Positions 46,144 through 57,916 of a stretch of DNA of 64,000 nucleotides are shown here, piece after piece; position 1 is the stretch's first letter, and every line of letters begins with the position of its first letter. The notes beneath the pieces are model-generated. The model was not told the DNA's origin, did no database searches, and was given only the letters and a program-made list of their open reading frames with translations. The translations under genes were made by a program, and so were the position numbers. Origin of the DNA: Pseudomonas sp. (GTDB lineage: Bacteria; Pseudomonadota; Gammaproteobacteria; Pseudomonadales; Pseudomonadaceae); contig VMRT01000009.1 in NCBI GenBank assembly GCA_007713455.1, positions 1 to 64,000 of the forward strand, read 5' to 3'.

Positions 46144-47151
46144 TTGAACGCACCCATAGAACCGCATCGTTTCACCCTCGAACCCTTTGAAGCCCGTCGC
46201 TTCGCCAATCTCTGCGGCCAATTCGACGAGCATCTGCGCCTGATCGAACAGCGCCTGGAACTGGAAATCCGCAACCGCGGCAACCAGTTCGAGCTGATCG
46301 GCCCAACCGACGCGGCCAAGTCTGCCGAACAGCTGCTGCGCCGGCTGTACCGGGAAACCAAGAACACCGAGCTCTCTCCGGACATGGTGCATCTGTACCT
46401 GCAGGAATCCGGAATGGAGGAGCTGGCCAATCCGAATGCGCACCAGGGCGTCGCCCTGCGCACCAAGAAGGGCATGATCCGCCCCCGCGGTGCGAATCAG
46501 CAGCGCTACGTCAAAGCCATCCTCGACAACGACATCAACTTCGGCGTCGGCCCGGCCGGTACCGGCAAGACCTACCTCGCCGTCGCCTGTGCCGTGGACG
46601 CGCTGGAGCGCGAACAGGTGCGCCGCATTCTCCTTGTACGCCCGGCGGTGGAAGCTGGCGAAAAGCTCGGTTTCCTGCCCGGCGACCTGGCACAGAAGAT
46701 CGACCCCTACCTGCGCCCCCTCTACGACGCGCTCTACGAGATGCTCGGTTTCGAACATGTGGCACGGCTGATCGAGAAACAGGTGATCGAGATCGCCCCG
46801 CTGGCCTACATGCGCGGCCGCACGCTGAACAACAGCTTCATCATCCTCGATGAAAGCCAGAACACCACCCAGGAACAGATGAAGATGTTCCTTACGCGGA
46901 TCGGCTTCGGCTCCACCGCGGTGATAACCGGCGACATCACCCAGGTCGACCTGCCCCGCGGCACCAAGAGCGGTCTGGCGCACGTCATCGAGGTGCTCAA
47001 GGACGTCAACGGCATCAGCTTCACCCACTTCAAGCCAAAGGACGTCGTTCGCCATCCGCTGGTGCAGCGCATCGTCGAGGCCTACGAGTCCTTCGAGGAT
47101 CGCCAGTCGCCGGCCAGCAAGCGTGCCGCGCAGGACGCCAGCGATGATTGA
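46144..47151 (+). CDS. ybeZ: PhoH-like ATPase YbeZ
   Basis: This 335-residue PhoH-family ATPase/RNA helicase-like protein works with YbeY. Walker A is [13 protein letters not shown]; Walker B is [21 protein letters not shown], followed by [15 protein letters not shown]. The N-terminal part (residues 1-110) is KH-like. The start is TTG at 46144 (protein [15 protein letters not shown]), the conserved Pseudomonas start; there is no nearby ATG. It overlaps ybeY by 8 bases. Confidence 0.93.
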   Translation: MNAPIEPHRFTLEPFEARRFANLCGQFDEHLRLIEQRLELEIRNRGNQFELIGPTDAAKSAEQLLRRLYRETKNTELSPDMVHLYLQESGMEELANPNAHQGVALRTKKGMIRPRGANQQRYVKAILDNDINFGVGPAGTGKTYLAVACAVDALEREQVRRILLVRPAVEAGEKLGFLPGDLAQKIDPYLRPLYDALYEMLGFEHVARLIEKQVIEIAPLAYMRGRTLNNSFIILDESQNTTQEQMKMFLTRIGFGSTAVITGDITQVDLPRGTKSGLAHVIEVLKDVNGISFTHFKPKDVVRHPLVQRIVEAYESFEDRQSPASKRAAQDASDD

Positions 47152-47626
47152 GCTCGACCTGCAGTGCGCCAGCACGGGCGCTGCGCCGGCCCTCGCCGAT
47201 CTGCAGCGCTGCTGCGAACTGGCGCTACGCCAGCGTAGCGGCGACTCGGAGCTGACCATTCGCCTGGTGGACGAGGAAGAAGGGCGCGAGCTGAACCGCA
47301 CCTGGCGGCAGAAGGACTACGCGACCAACGTGCTGTCGTTCCCGGCAGACGTTCCCGACGAACTGCTGGACATCCCGCTGCTCGGCGACCTGGTCATCTG
47401 CGTCCCGGTGGTCGAGCGCGAAGCCGCGGAACAGGGCAAGGCACTGGCGGCACACTGGGCGCATCTGGTCATCCATGGCTGTCTGCATCTGCTCGGCTAC
47501 GATCATATCGACGATGTCGAAGCGGAAGAGATGGAAGAGCTGGAGCGTCAACTGCTGGCCGAGCTGGGTCATCCCGACCCCTATGCCGAAGAATCGCCCG
47601 TCATGGGCACTTGCAAGGACTCCTGA
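47144..47626 (+). CDS. ybeY: Endoribonuclease YbeY
   Basis: This 160-residue zinc endoribonuclease acts in 16S rRNA maturation and ribosome quality control. The metal site is [24 protein letters not shown] (H-x3-H-x5-H). Upstream are [20 protein letters not shown] and [19 protein letters not shown], both conserved. The ATG at 47144 overlaps the end of ybeZ; an ATG at 47123 would add seven residues and is less likely. corC follows after nine bases. Confidence 0.95.
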   Translation: MIELDLQCASTGAAPALADLQRCCELALRQRSGDSELTIRLVDEEEGRELNRTWRQKDYATNVLSFPADVPDELLDIPLLGDLVICVPVVEREAAEQGKALAAHWAHLVIHGCLHLLGYDHIDDVEAEEMEELERQLLAELGHPDPYAEESPVMGTCKDS

Positions 47627-47635
47627 GTCAACGAC

Positions 47636-48478
47636 ATGAGCGAAGATCGATCGATCAGCGGGCAGAAGACCTGGCTGGAAAAAATCACCCAGGCTTTTGC
47701 CCATGAGCCCAAGAATCGCCAGGAGCTGCTGGAAATCCTGCGCGAAGCCCATCAGAACAAGCTGCTCGACAGCGAGGCGCTGGCCATCGTCGAAGGTGCC
47801 ATCCAGGTCGCCGACCTGCAGGTACGCGACATCATGGTGCCACGCTCGCAGGTGATCAGCATCAAGGCCGATCAATCCCCCCGCGAGTTTCTGCCGGCCA
47901 TCATCGGTGCCGCACACTCGCGTTATCCGGTCGTCGGTGAAAGCCTCGATGAAGTGATCGGCGTGCTGCTGGCCAAAGACCTGCTGCCGCTGATCCTCAA
48001 GGACGAACACCACAGTTTCGACATCAAGGATCTGCTGCGCCCGGCCACCTTCGTGCCGGAGTCCAAGCGTCTCAACGTACTGCTGCGCGAATTCCGCGCC
48101 AACCACAACCACATGGCCATCGTCATCGACGAGTACGGCGGCGTGGCCGGCCTGGTGACCATCGAAGACGTGCTGGAGCAGATCGTCGGCGACATCGAGG
48201 ACGAGCATGACGTCGAGGAAGACAGCTACATCCGCCCGCTGCCCAGCGGCGACTTCCTGGTCAAGGCGCTAACCCCGATCGACAGCTTCAACGAATACTT
48301 CGGCAGCGCCTTCCCCGACGACGAATTCGATACCGTCGCCGGCCTGGTGATGAGCACCTTCGGGCACCTGCCCAAGCGCAACGAAGTCACCGAGATCGAC
48401 GGGTTCCGCGTGCGTGTGCTCAACGCCGACAGCCGCCGTGTGCATATGCTGCGCCTGAGCCGTACCGCGGGCGCGTAA
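47636..48478 (+). CDS. corC: CorC/HlyC-family CBS-domain protein
   Basis: This 280-residue cytoplasmic protein has two CBS domains (about residues 70-190, with VRDIMVPRSQVISIKADQSP and MAIVIDEYGGVAGLVTIEDVLEQIVGDIEDEHD). A C-terminal CorC_HlyC domain follows (YFGSAFPDDEFDTVAGLVMSTFGHLPKRNE). There is no DUF21 membrane domain, as in E. coli CorC/YbeX. It is linked to Mg/Co efflux and, through this gene cluster, to ribosome metabolism. Lnt starts 117 bases later. Confidence 0.93.
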   Translation: MSEDRSISGQKTWLEKITQAFAHEPKNRQELLEILREAHQNKLLDSEALAIVEGAIQVADLQVRDIMVPRSQVISIKADQSPREFLPAIIGAAHSRYPVVGESLDEVIGVLLAKDLLPLILKDEHHSFDIKDLLRPATFVPESKRLNVLLREFRANHNHMAIVIDEYGGVAGLVTIEDVLEQIVGDIEDEHDVEEDSYIRPLPSGDFLVKALTPIDSFNEYFGSAFPDDEFDTVAGLVMSTFGHLPKRNEVTEIDGFRVRVLNADSRRVHMLRLSRTAGA

Positions 48479-48595
48479 GCCGGCACGAGCCGTTCCGCGC
48501 AGCCGGCCCTGCGCGGACGCTCGTCCGCCAGCTGCTTGCCGGCCAACTTCATCGCCCTTAGCCTCACTCCCCGCACCGCTGCGCAAGGAACTTCC

Positions 48596-50104
48596 ATGCA
48601 CTGGATCACCCGTCCCGGATGGCCGGGCAACCTGCTGGCACTGGTCGCCGGCACACTGACCACGCTGTCGCTGGCGCCTTTCGACATCTGGCCGCTGGCG
48701 CTGCTCTCGGTGGCGCTGCTGTACCTTGGCCTGCGCGAAGCCGCAGCGAAGCAGGCGGCGCAGCGCGGCTGGTGCTACGGCTTTGGGCTATTCGCCTCGG
48801 GGGTCAGCTGGGTCTACGTCAGCATCCATGACTTCGGCGCGGCCTCGCCGGCGCTGGCCGGATTGCTCACCCTCGGCTTCGTCGCCGGCCTGGCGCTGTT
48901 CTTCGCCCTGCTCGGCTGGCTCTGGGTGCGCCTGCTGCGCAATCGCCATTCCGCACTTGGCGATGCGCTGGCCTTCGCCGCACTCTGGCTGGCGCTGGAT
49001 GCGCTGCGTGGCTGGATTCTCACCGGCTTTCCCTGGCTGTACATCGGCTACAGCCAGCTGGATGGTCCGCTGGCCGGACTGGCTCCGCTCGGCGGGGTCT
49101 GGTTGCTGAGCTTTGCCGTCGCACTGAGCGCCACCCTGCTCGTGGCGATCTCGCGACTGCTTGCCGACAAAGCACGCCTGGCCGCCGCCGTCGTGCTGAT
49201 GCTTTCCCCCTGGCTGGCAGGCCTGGCACTCAAGGACCATGCCTGGACGACCAGCAAGGGCGAACCGCTGACCGTTGCCGCAGTGCAGGGCAACGTCGCA
49301 CAAAGCATGAAGTGGGACCCGAAGAAGCTCGAGATGCAGCTGCTGCTGTATCGCGACATGACCTTCGGTAGTCGCCCCGCAGACCTGATCGTCTGGCCGG
49401 AAACCGCCGTGCCGATCCTCAAGGATCATGCCGAAGGCTATCTGCAGATGATGGCCGGCTTCGCCGAGCAGCGCGACGCGGCACTGATCACCGGCGTACC
49501 GGTACGCCAGCCCAACCCGGAGGGCGAGCTGCGCTATTACAACGGGCTGACCAGCACCGGTGACGGTGCCGGCACCTACCTCAAGCAGAAACTGGTGCCG
49601 TTCGGCGAGTACGTACCGCTGCAGGATCTGCTGCGCGGCCTGATCGCCTTCTTCGACCTGCCGATGTCCGACTTCGCCCGCGGCGAATCCGGCCAACCAC
49701 TGTTGCAGGCGAAGGGCCTGCAGATCGCGCCATACATCTGCTACGAGGTGGTCTACCCGGAGTTCGCCGCCGGCCTCGCGGCGCAGAGCGATCTGCTGCT
49801 GACGGTGAGCAACGACGCCTGGTTCGGCCGCTCCATCGGCCCGCTGCAGCACCTGCAGATGGCGCAGATGCGCGCTCTGGAAGCCGGGCGCTGGATGATC
49901 CGCGCGACGAACAACGGCATCACTGTGCTGATCGACCCCTACGGGCAGATCACCGAGCAGATTCCGCAGTTTGAACAGGCCGTGCTGTATGGCGACGTCA
50001 CCCCGATGCAGGGGCTGACGCCGCATCTGCGCTGGCGCTCCTGGCCGCTGATCGCGGTATGCGTGCTGCTGCTCGGCTGGGCACTGATCAGGCGCAAGGC
50101 ATAG
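48596..50104 (+). CDS. lnt: Apolipoprotein N-acyltransferase Lnt
   Basis: This 502-residue inner-membrane enzyme adds the third acyl chain to lipoproteins. Six to seven N-terminal helices (residues 10-210) are followed by a periplasmic nitrilase domain with the triad in VWPETAVPIL (Glu), LKQKLVPFGEYVPL (Lys) and APYICYEVVYPE (Cys). A final C-terminal helix (LIAVCVLLLGWALI) closes the protein. The ATG at 48596 follows AAGGAAC; the longer open frame is not conserved. Confidence 0.95.
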   Translation: MHWITRPGWPGNLLALVAGTLTTLSLAPFDIWPLALLSVALLYLGLREAAAKQAAQRGWCYGFGLFASGVSWVYVSIHDFGAASPALAGLLTLGFVAGLALFFALLGWLWVRLLRNRHSALGDALAFAALWLALDALRGWILTGFPWLYIGYSQLDGPLAGLAPLGGVWLLSFAVALSATLLVAISRLLADKARLAAAVVLMLSPWLAGLALKDHAWTTSKGEPLTVAAVQGNVAQSMKWDPKKLEMQLLLYRDMTFGSRPADLIVWPETAVPILKDHAEGYLQMMAGFAEQRDAALITGVPVRQPNPEGELRYYNGLTSTGDGAGTYLKQKLVPFGEYVPLQDLLRGLIAFFDLPMSDFARGESGQPLLQAKGLQIAPYICYEVVYPEFAAGLAAQSDLLLTVSNDAWFGRSIGPLQHLQMAQMRALEAGRWMIRATNNGITVLIDPYGQITEQIPQFEQAVLYGDVTPMQGLTPHLRWRSWPLIAVCVLLLGWALIRRKA

Positions 50105-50354
50105 CCTCAGCTATGCGAAGCTGCTGGGACCTGAACGGGTCTTTTGACTGCCGCTGAGAGGGCTTCATCGCAAGCCAGGCGGTTATGCCGAGCGATACGC
50201 CGCTCTTGACTGCGAAAGTCCAGCTCCGAGCTGGCTTTGCTCGCGGCCAAGGCCGCTCCTACAGCCGCCAACGTGGGGGCGACCTTGACCGCGAATGGCG
50301 AGTTGCGGGCTGAGGCTCACCCCACGACCGTACACTCAGGTTAATGCGTTCGAC
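50105..50354. repeat. Lnt-YdcF gap with a GCGGCCAAGGCCGC-type repeat
   Basis: 250 bases between convergent genes. 50243-50256 is the palindrome GCGGCCAAGGCCGC followed by TCCTACAG, a motif dispersed in Pseudomonas intergenic DNA (REP-like). No gene or U-tract terminator was recognised. Confidence 0.5.
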
Positions 50355-51128
50355 TCAGTCGTTCGCGGAGCGGTACACAAGCGGGTAAACCGCCATACCG
50401 ACGACCTCGTTGAGCAACATGCCGTTCTGCCAGAAGGCCTTGGCCTCCGGCAACCAGCCATTCAACGGCCGACCATTGGGCACGCCCATGAAGCCCACTG
50501 GCGCAGCGATCACCTCGATCCCGTTCTGCTCGAAGCACCAGCGCGAGCGCGGCATGTGCGAGGCGGATGTCACCAGCACCACCCGCTCGATGCCCGCCGC
50601 ACGCAGCATCTCGGCGCTGAAAACCGCGTTCTCCCAGGTCGTCCGGCTACGCTCCTCGAGCCAGCGCGTGGCGACGCCAAAGTCGCGCTGCAGCACCTCC
50701 GCGCCGAGCATCGCCTCGCTGGGTGGCTGGCCGTAGTGCAGCCCGCCACTGGTGAGAATCGGCAGGCCGCTGGTCTTGGCTAACCGCGCCGCATAACGCA
50801 AGCGCTCCAGCGCGATGTAGCCGGGCTGATCGCCGCCCCATGCCGGATCACTCTGCTCGCGCCCGGCCCCCAGCACCACGATGGCGCCGGCCTCTTCATC
50901 CAGCTGCATCCACTGCGCCTCGACCAGCGCCGGCTCGCGCTCAACCAGCCGCGCCGTCCATTCGACGACGACCGGCAGGCTCATCAACCAGAGCCCAACC
51001 AACCCCGTGACGAAGCACAGCGCCGCCAGCCTTGGCGCGCGCCGGCGCAGCCACCATCCGAGCAACAGCAGGAGTAGCAGCACGCCCGGCGGCAAAAGCA
51101 GCTGCTTGAAGAAATAGCGAATAGGCAT
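50355..51128 (-). CDS. YdcF/ElyC-family (DUF218) membrane protein
   Basis: This 257-residue protein has two N-terminal helices (LLLPPGVLLLLLLLGWWL and LAALCFVTGLVGLWLMSL) and a DUF218 domain. The latter has AGAIVVLGAGREQSDPAWGG, GLPILTSGGLHYGQPPSEAM, WENAVFSAEMLRAAGIERVVLVTSASHMPRS and the end. This matches ElyC/SanA-type envelope proteins, where ElyC affects peptidoglycan and enterobacterial antigen lipid carriers. Position between lnt and leuS corresponds to P. aeruginosa PA3985-3986. Specific role unknown. Confidence 0.85.
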   Translation of the reverse strand: MPIRYFFKQLLLPPGVLLLLLLLGWWLRRRAPRLAALCFVTGLVGLWLMSLPVVVEWTARLVEREPALVEAQWMQLDEEAGAIVVLGAGREQSDPAWGGDQPGYIALERLRYAARLAKTSGLPILTSGGLHYGQPPSEAMLGAEVLQRDFGVATRWLEERSRTTWENAVFSAEMLRAAGIERVVLVTSASHMPRSRWCFEQNGIEVIAAPVGFMGVPNGRPLNGWLPEAKAFWQNGMLLNEVVGMAVYPLVYRSAND

Positions 51129-51188
51129 CCGACCTCCGCGGCAAAGGCAGACACTCTAGCCGCAGCCGGCGGATTTGTCGGCCACTGC

Positions 51189-51641
51189 TCAATGCCGCGG
51201 ATAGGTGTGCAGACGCTGCCTGGCGCGCAGCAGCTGTGACCCGCAGACGTGACAGGCTGCGGGGCCGGCGCCTTCCGGCCAACTCACTTCGGCGTTGCAC
51301 AGCGCGCAACTCAGCGTCTGTTGCAAAGCCAGCGGCGCGTGGCGGCCATGCGCGCCGTGCCGTTGTCGACTACCGCTGCGCACAGCCGGACGCAGTGCCT
51401 GGCGCGACAGGTGAGCCTGCTCCTCCGCCGCGGCATGCCAGCCCGAGAGCCATTGGGAATCACGCTGCAGATACGCACGGATCAGCTCGAATTCCGCCGG
51501 CGTCAAACCGCGTACTTCCAGCTCGCCAGCACCGTCCGCATCAGCGGACGTGGCACGTTCGGCCTCCTGCAGGGCCGAGCTCAGTCGCTGCAACACCCTT
51601 GCATAAAGACTACTGTCCTCAGATCGTGGCTCTCGGTCCAT
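51189..51641 (-). CDS. Zinc-ribbon-containing protein (YbeL-like, DUF1451)
   Basis: This 150-residue protein has a helical N-terminal part (LYARVLQRLSSALQEAER and LTPAEFELIRAYLQRDSQWLSGW). A C-terminal zinc ribbon follows with CALCNAEVSWPEGAGPAACHVCGSQL (two CxxC pairs). The layout fits the DUF1451/YbeL family. I prefer the ATG at 51641, with AGGTGAGG upstream; a longer form from 51677 is possible. Function is unknown. Confidence 0.8.
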   Translation of the reverse strand: MDREPRSEDSSLYARVLQRLSSALQEAERATSADADGAGELEVRGLTPAEFELIRAYLQRDSQWLSGWHAAAEEQAHLSRQALRPAVRSGSRQRHGAHGRHAPLALQQTLSCALCNAEVSWPEGAGPAACHVCGSQLLRARQRLHTYPRH

Positions 51642-51754
51642 CAACCTCACCTCACATTCGTCCCGCCCCTGGATCAAGCGTAGCTCAGCCTGACGCGCTC
51701 AAGCCGCGCACGACGGACGGAGCTCTGGAGCAGCGGCAAATGGGGTTTCCCTAG

Positions 51755-54508
<2,754 letters not shown>

Positions 54509-54551
54509 TTCGGCCCCGGCGTCCGCGCCGGGCCTGCAAGGGGATAACAAG

Positions 54552-55157
54552 ATGAACAAACGGAATCTGGTGGTGCTGGGCCTGACACTGCTGCTGAGCG
54601 CTTGTGGCTTCCAGCTGCGCGGCACCGGTGACGTGGAGTTCGGTCTCAAGGAGATCGACCTGCAGGCGCGCAACAGCTACGGCGAAACGGTGCAACAGCT
54701 CGAAGACCTACTCAAGAGCAATGGCGTGCGGGTTTACCCGGGCGCCAAGTACAGCCTGAACCTTGCCCGCGAGCAGACCCGCCAGCGCACCGCCAGCTAC
54801 ACCAGCTCGGCACGCAGCGCCGAGTATGAGCTGACCAGCACCCTCGATTACGAATTCCGCGGCCCGCAGAACATGCTGCTGCTCGAGGACAGCATCGAAG
54901 TGCAGAAGGTCTACGTGCACGACAGCAACAACCTGATCGGCTCGTCCCAGGAAGGTGATCAGCTGCGCCAGGAAATGCGCCGCGAGCTGCTGCAGCAGCT
55001 GACCCTGCGTATCCAGCGCATCACCCCGGCGCAGCTCGACCGCCTGCAACAGGAAGCCGAAGCCAAGGCCCGCGCCGAGGCTGAAGCCATGGAAGCTGCC
55101 CGTCATGCCCAGGACGCGCAGCCGCAACAGTCGCCCATCCAGCTGCCCATCCAGTAA
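54552..55157 (+). CDS. lptE: LPS-assembly lipoprotein LptE
   Basis: This 201-residue outer-membrane lipoprotein plugs the LptD barrel for lipopolysaccharide export. Lipoprotein signal MNKRNLVVLGLTLLLSACGF, lipid Cys19. GFQLRGTGDVEFGLKEIDLQ and SAEYELTSTLDYEFRGPQNM are LptE-like. It has a charged, Ala/Glu-rich coiled C-terminus and a Gln/Pro tail. It follows leuS by 43 bases; holA follows by 36, as in most gammaproteobacteria. Confidence 0.92.
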   Translation: MNKRNLVVLGLTLLLSACGFQLRGTGDVEFGLKEIDLQARNSYGETVQQLEDLLKSNGVRVYPGAKYSLNLAREQTRQRTASYTSSARSAEYELTSTLDYEFRGPQNMLLLEDSIEVQKVYVHDSNNLIGSSQEGDQLRQEMRRELLQQLTLRIQRITPAQLDRLQQEAEAKARAEAEAMEAARHAQDAQPQQSPIQLPIQ

Positions 55158-55193
55158 CAGGTAACGGGGCCTCAAGGCCCCCGTCTTCGTACC

Positions 55194-56222
55194 ATGAAGC
55201 TTTCTCCCGCTCAGCTCGGCAAACACCTGCAAGGCCCGCTGGCGCCCGTGTACGTCGTCTGTGGCGACGAGCACCTGCTGTGCCAGGAAGCCTGCGATGC
55301 GATCCGCGCAGCGACCCGAGCGCAGGGCTTCAGTGAGCGTCAGGTCTTTCACGTGGAGACCGGCTTCGACTGGAGCCAGTTGATCGAAGCCGGTGCGAGT
55401 CTTTCGCTGTTCGCCGAGAAGCGCCTGCTCGAACTGCGCATCCCCAACGGCAAGCCCGGTGACAAGGGTGCCGCGGCGCTGCTGGAATATCTCGCACGCC
55501 CCGCCGAGGACACCGTGCTGCTGGTCAGTCTGCCCAAGCTCGACGGCAGCACCCAGAAGACCAAATGGGCCAAGGCGCTGATCGATGGCAAGGACGTGCA
55601 GTTCCTGCAGATCTGGCCAGTGGATGCCGCGCAGCTGCCGCAGTGGATACGTCAGCGGCTGGCCCAGGCGGGCCTGTCCGCGGACCAGGAAGCCGTCGAA
55701 CTGATCAGCGCCCGGGTCGAAGGCAACCTGTTGGCCGCAGCGCAGGAAATCGAAAAGCTCAAGCTGCTGGCCGAAGCCGGACAGGTCACCGCGGAAACCG
55801 TCCAGGCCGCGGTGGCTGATAGCGCCCGTTACGATGTATTCGGCCTGATCGACGCAGCCCTGCACGGCCAGGCGGCCCATGCGCTGCACATGCTGGAGGG
55901 CCTGCGCGGTGAAGGCGTCGAGGCACCGGTGATCCTCTGGGCGCTGGCCCGCGAACTGCGCCTGCTGGCCAATATTGCGCAGCAATATGCCCAGGGCACT
56001 CCGCTTGAGCGTGCCTTCAGCCAGGCCCGCCCGCCGGTCTGGGATAAGCGTCGCCCGCTGGTTTCCAAAGCACTGCAAAGGCATAACGCGGCCGGCTGGA
56101 ACCAGTTGCTGAGAGACGCGCAACACATCGACGAGCAGATCAAGGGCCAGGCCGCCGGGGATCCTTGGATCGGTCTGGCGGACATTTGCCTGCAACTGAG
56201 TGGCCGCCGGATCGGTACCTGA
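55194..56222 (+). CDS. holA: DNA polymerase III delta subunit HolA
   Basis: This 342-residue clamp-loader delta subunit opens the beta clamp. Features: MKLSPAQLGKHLQGPLAPVYVVCGDEHLL, the beta-binding region ASLSLFAEKRLLELRIPNG, LLVSLPKLDGSTQKTKWAKAL, EGNLLAAAQEIEKLKLLAEAG and YDVFGLIDAALHG. No Walker motif, as expected for delta. It is the third gene of leuS-lptE-holA; length is standard. Confidence 0.95.
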   Translation: MKLSPAQLGKHLQGPLAPVYVVCGDEHLLCQEACDAIRAATRAQGFSERQVFHVETGFDWSQLIEAGASLSLFAEKRLLELRIPNGKPGDKGAAALLEYLARPAEDTVLLVSLPKLDGSTQKTKWAKALIDGKDVQFLQIWPVDAAQLPQWIRQRLAQAGLSADQEAVELISARVEGNLLAAAQEIEKLKLLAEAGQVTAETVQAAVADSARYDVFGLIDAALHGQAAHALHMLEGLRGEGVEAPVILWALARELRLLANIAQQYAQGTPLERAFSQARPPVWDKRRPLVSKALQRHNAAGWNQLLRDAQHIDEQIKGQAAGDPWIGLADICLQLSGRRIGT

Positions 56223-56326
56223 CGAGCGAATCGCGGAGAGCGAGTTCACGCCGCAGCGCACTGGACATTTTTTGTACAAGGCCTATGATTCCCTCGCCCG
56301 ATAGCGGGCCATTTGAGGAAATCGAA

Positions 56327-56485
56327 ATGAGCACACGCAAGAAACGGCCGAACAAGGCCAAGCACCTGGTTGCGCACCCCCTGTTCCGCCTCCGCCAGGA
56401 AACGCCGAAAAAAGGCAAAGGCAGCTACCGCCGCGAAGCCTCCCAGTCCACCAACTGGGAGGCTTCGGTCCTTCTGGCAGCCTGA
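56327..56485 (+). CDS. arfA: Alternative ribosome-rescue factor ArfA
   Basis: This 52-residue basic protein starts MSTRKKRPNKAKHLVAHPLF and continues RLRQETPKKGKGSYRRE, the diagnostic ArfA sequence. ArfA recruits RF2 to stalled ribosomes as a backup for tmRNA. A GAGGAAATCG site precedes the ATG. Inside the coding sequence a perfect 13-bp hairpin (56435-56466) sits before the stop codon, as in other arfA genes. There, RNase III cleavage or termination yields non-stop mRNA, so that the protein is tagged and degraded when tmRNA works. The functional protein is then the truncated one, of roughly 36-40 residues. Confidence 0.92.
   Translation: MSTRKKRPNKAKHLVAHPLFRLRQETPKKGKGSYRREASQSTNWEASVLLAA
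56435..56466 (+). promoter_or_regulatory. arfA intragenic hairpin (RNase III/termination element)
   Basis: GAAGCCTCCCAGT (56435-56447) pairs perfectly with ACTGGGAGGCTTC (56454-56466) around the loop CCACCA, upstream of the arfA stop. This structure makes the arfA message non-stop and places it under tmRNA control in other bacteria. Confidence 0.85.
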
Positions 56486-56547
56486 AAACCCAACACCGCC
56501 AAAGCGTGATAATGTCTGCGGCCGACGACACGTTTCGAGAGCGGTGC

Positions 56548-57843
56548 ATGTATCACACCTTCGTTCCCGTTCTGCTGCTACGTACCCTGGTTGCCGCTTC
56601 GGCGATGAGCCTGGTCGTTGCCTGTGCAGCCGAACCCCTCGCGCAGTCCACTCTGGTCAGCAACGTCCCCGCCGCCAGCCAGCCTAGCGACGCCACCATC
56701 GCCGATGTCCGTTCGGAAGCCACTCACCTGAGCTTCAGCCAGTGGCGCGAGCAGTTCCGCGCTGAAGCCCTTGCGGCCGGTATCTCCGCCGCAACCTTCG
56801 ACCAGGCCTTCGCCGGCGTCCAGCCCGATCCAGCGGTGATTGAGGCGGACCGTAGCCAGCCCGAGTTCACCCGGCCCGTCTGGCAGTACCTGGAAGGCGC
56901 CATTTCGCCACAGCGCGTGCGCAGCGGCCGCCGCTTGCTTAGCGAGCACGCCACCACACTGGATCAGATCGAGGCCCGCTACGGCGTCGATCGCGAAACC
57001 TTGGTTGCCGTCTGGGGACTGGAAAGCAGCTTCGGCCAGATCATGGGCGACAAGTCGGTGATTCGTTCCCTTGCGACCCTCGCCCACGAGGGTCGCCGTC
57101 CGGCATTCGCCAAGAGTCAGCTGATTGCAGCGCTGGAAATCCTCCAGCACGGCGACGTCGAGCCACAGCGCATGCGCGGCTCCTGGGCTGGCGCCATGGG
57201 GCAGACGCAGTTCATTCCGACCACTTACAACACCCATGCCGTGGATTTCGATGGCGACGGCAAGCGCGATATCTGGAATAGCTCGGCCGATGCCCTTGCC
57301 TCCGCCGCGCATTACCTTCAGGCATCCGGCTGGAAACAGGGTAAGGCCTGGGGCTTCGAGGTAGAGCTACCCGAAGGGTTCGACTACGCCTTGGCCGACA
57401 CCGAGATTCGCAAGCCGCTGGCCGAATGGCGCCGCCTCGGCCTGCGCAACCTGCCCGGCGACCAGGAAGAAGCCAGCGCCAGCCTGCTGCTGCCTGCCGG
57501 CCATCGTGGCCCGGCATTCCTCATCATGGACAATTTCCGCGCCATCCTGCGCTACAACAACTCCTCGGCATATGCCCTGGCGATCGGCCTGCTGGCAGAG
57601 AATTTCCAGGGCAAGGGCGAGGTCGCGGGCAGCTGGCCACGCGGCGAACAGCCACTCAGCCGCTCCGAGCGCCTTGAACTGCAGGAACGTCTCGTCGCTC
57701 AGGGCTTCGACCCGGGCACCCCGGACGGCATCATCGGCGCCAATACCCGCAAGGCTATCCGCGGCTTCCAGCAACGCCTGGGTTGGCCGGCCGATGGCCA
57801 TCCCACTCAGGAGCTGCTCGGGCGACTGCGCGCCCACAACTGA
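56548..57843 (+). CDS. Lytic murein transglycosylase (MltB family) with C-terminal peptidoglycan-binding domain
   Basis: This 431-residue protein has a lipoprotein-like leader (MYHTFVPVLLLRTLVAASAM ... VVAC). The catalytic domain of the MltB/SLT_2 type spans about residues 50-345, with the active-site Glu in VAVWGLESSFGQIMGD, RMRGSWAGAMGQTQFIPTTY and VDFDGDGKRDIWNSSADALAS. A PG_binding_1 domain follows (LQERLVAQGFDPGTPDGIIG ... TRKAIRGFQQRLGWPADG). It cleaves glycan strands to 1,6-anhydro products. The ATG at 56548 was chosen for the leader peptide. A strong terminator follows. Confidence 0.92.
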   Translation: MYHTFVPVLLLRTLVAASAMSLVVACAAEPLAQSTLVSNVPAASQPSDATIADVRSEATHLSFSQWREQFRAEALAAGISAATFDQAFAGVQPDPAVIEADRSQPEFTRPVWQYLEGAISPQRVRSGRRLLSEHATTLDQIEARYGVDRETLVAVWGLESSFGQIMGDKSVIRSLATLAHEGRRPAFAKSQLIAALEILQHGDVEPQRMRGSWAGAMGQTQFIPTTYNTHAVDFDGDGKRDIWNSSADALASAAHYLQASGWKQGKAWGFEVELPEGFDYALADTEIRKPLAEWRRLGLRNLPGDQEEASASLLLPAGHRGPAFLIMDNFRAILRYNNSSAYALAIGLLAENFQGKGEVAGSWPRGEQPLSRSERLELQERLVAQGFDPGTPDGIIGANTRKAIRGFQQRLGWPADGHPTQELLGRLRAHN

Positions 57844-57871
57844 TCGCGGTGGGCTTGGCGCCAAACACAAA

Positions 57872-57901
57872 AGCCCCGGCAGACAGCCGGGGCTTTTTTT
57901 T
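57872..57901 (+). terminator. Rho-independent terminator after the lytic transglycosylase gene
   Basis: A 9-bp perfect stem AGCCCCGGC/GCCGGGGCT (longer with flanking A/T pairs) and eight T residues, 28 bases after the stop. The A-run on the left may let it act for the leftward gene too. Confidence 0.93.
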
Positions 57902-57916
57902 ATCCCTGCAACAAGG

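Noticed and set aside
50105-50354. tRNA or small RNA gene
   Set aside because: No cloverleaf or terminator; contents are repeat-like.
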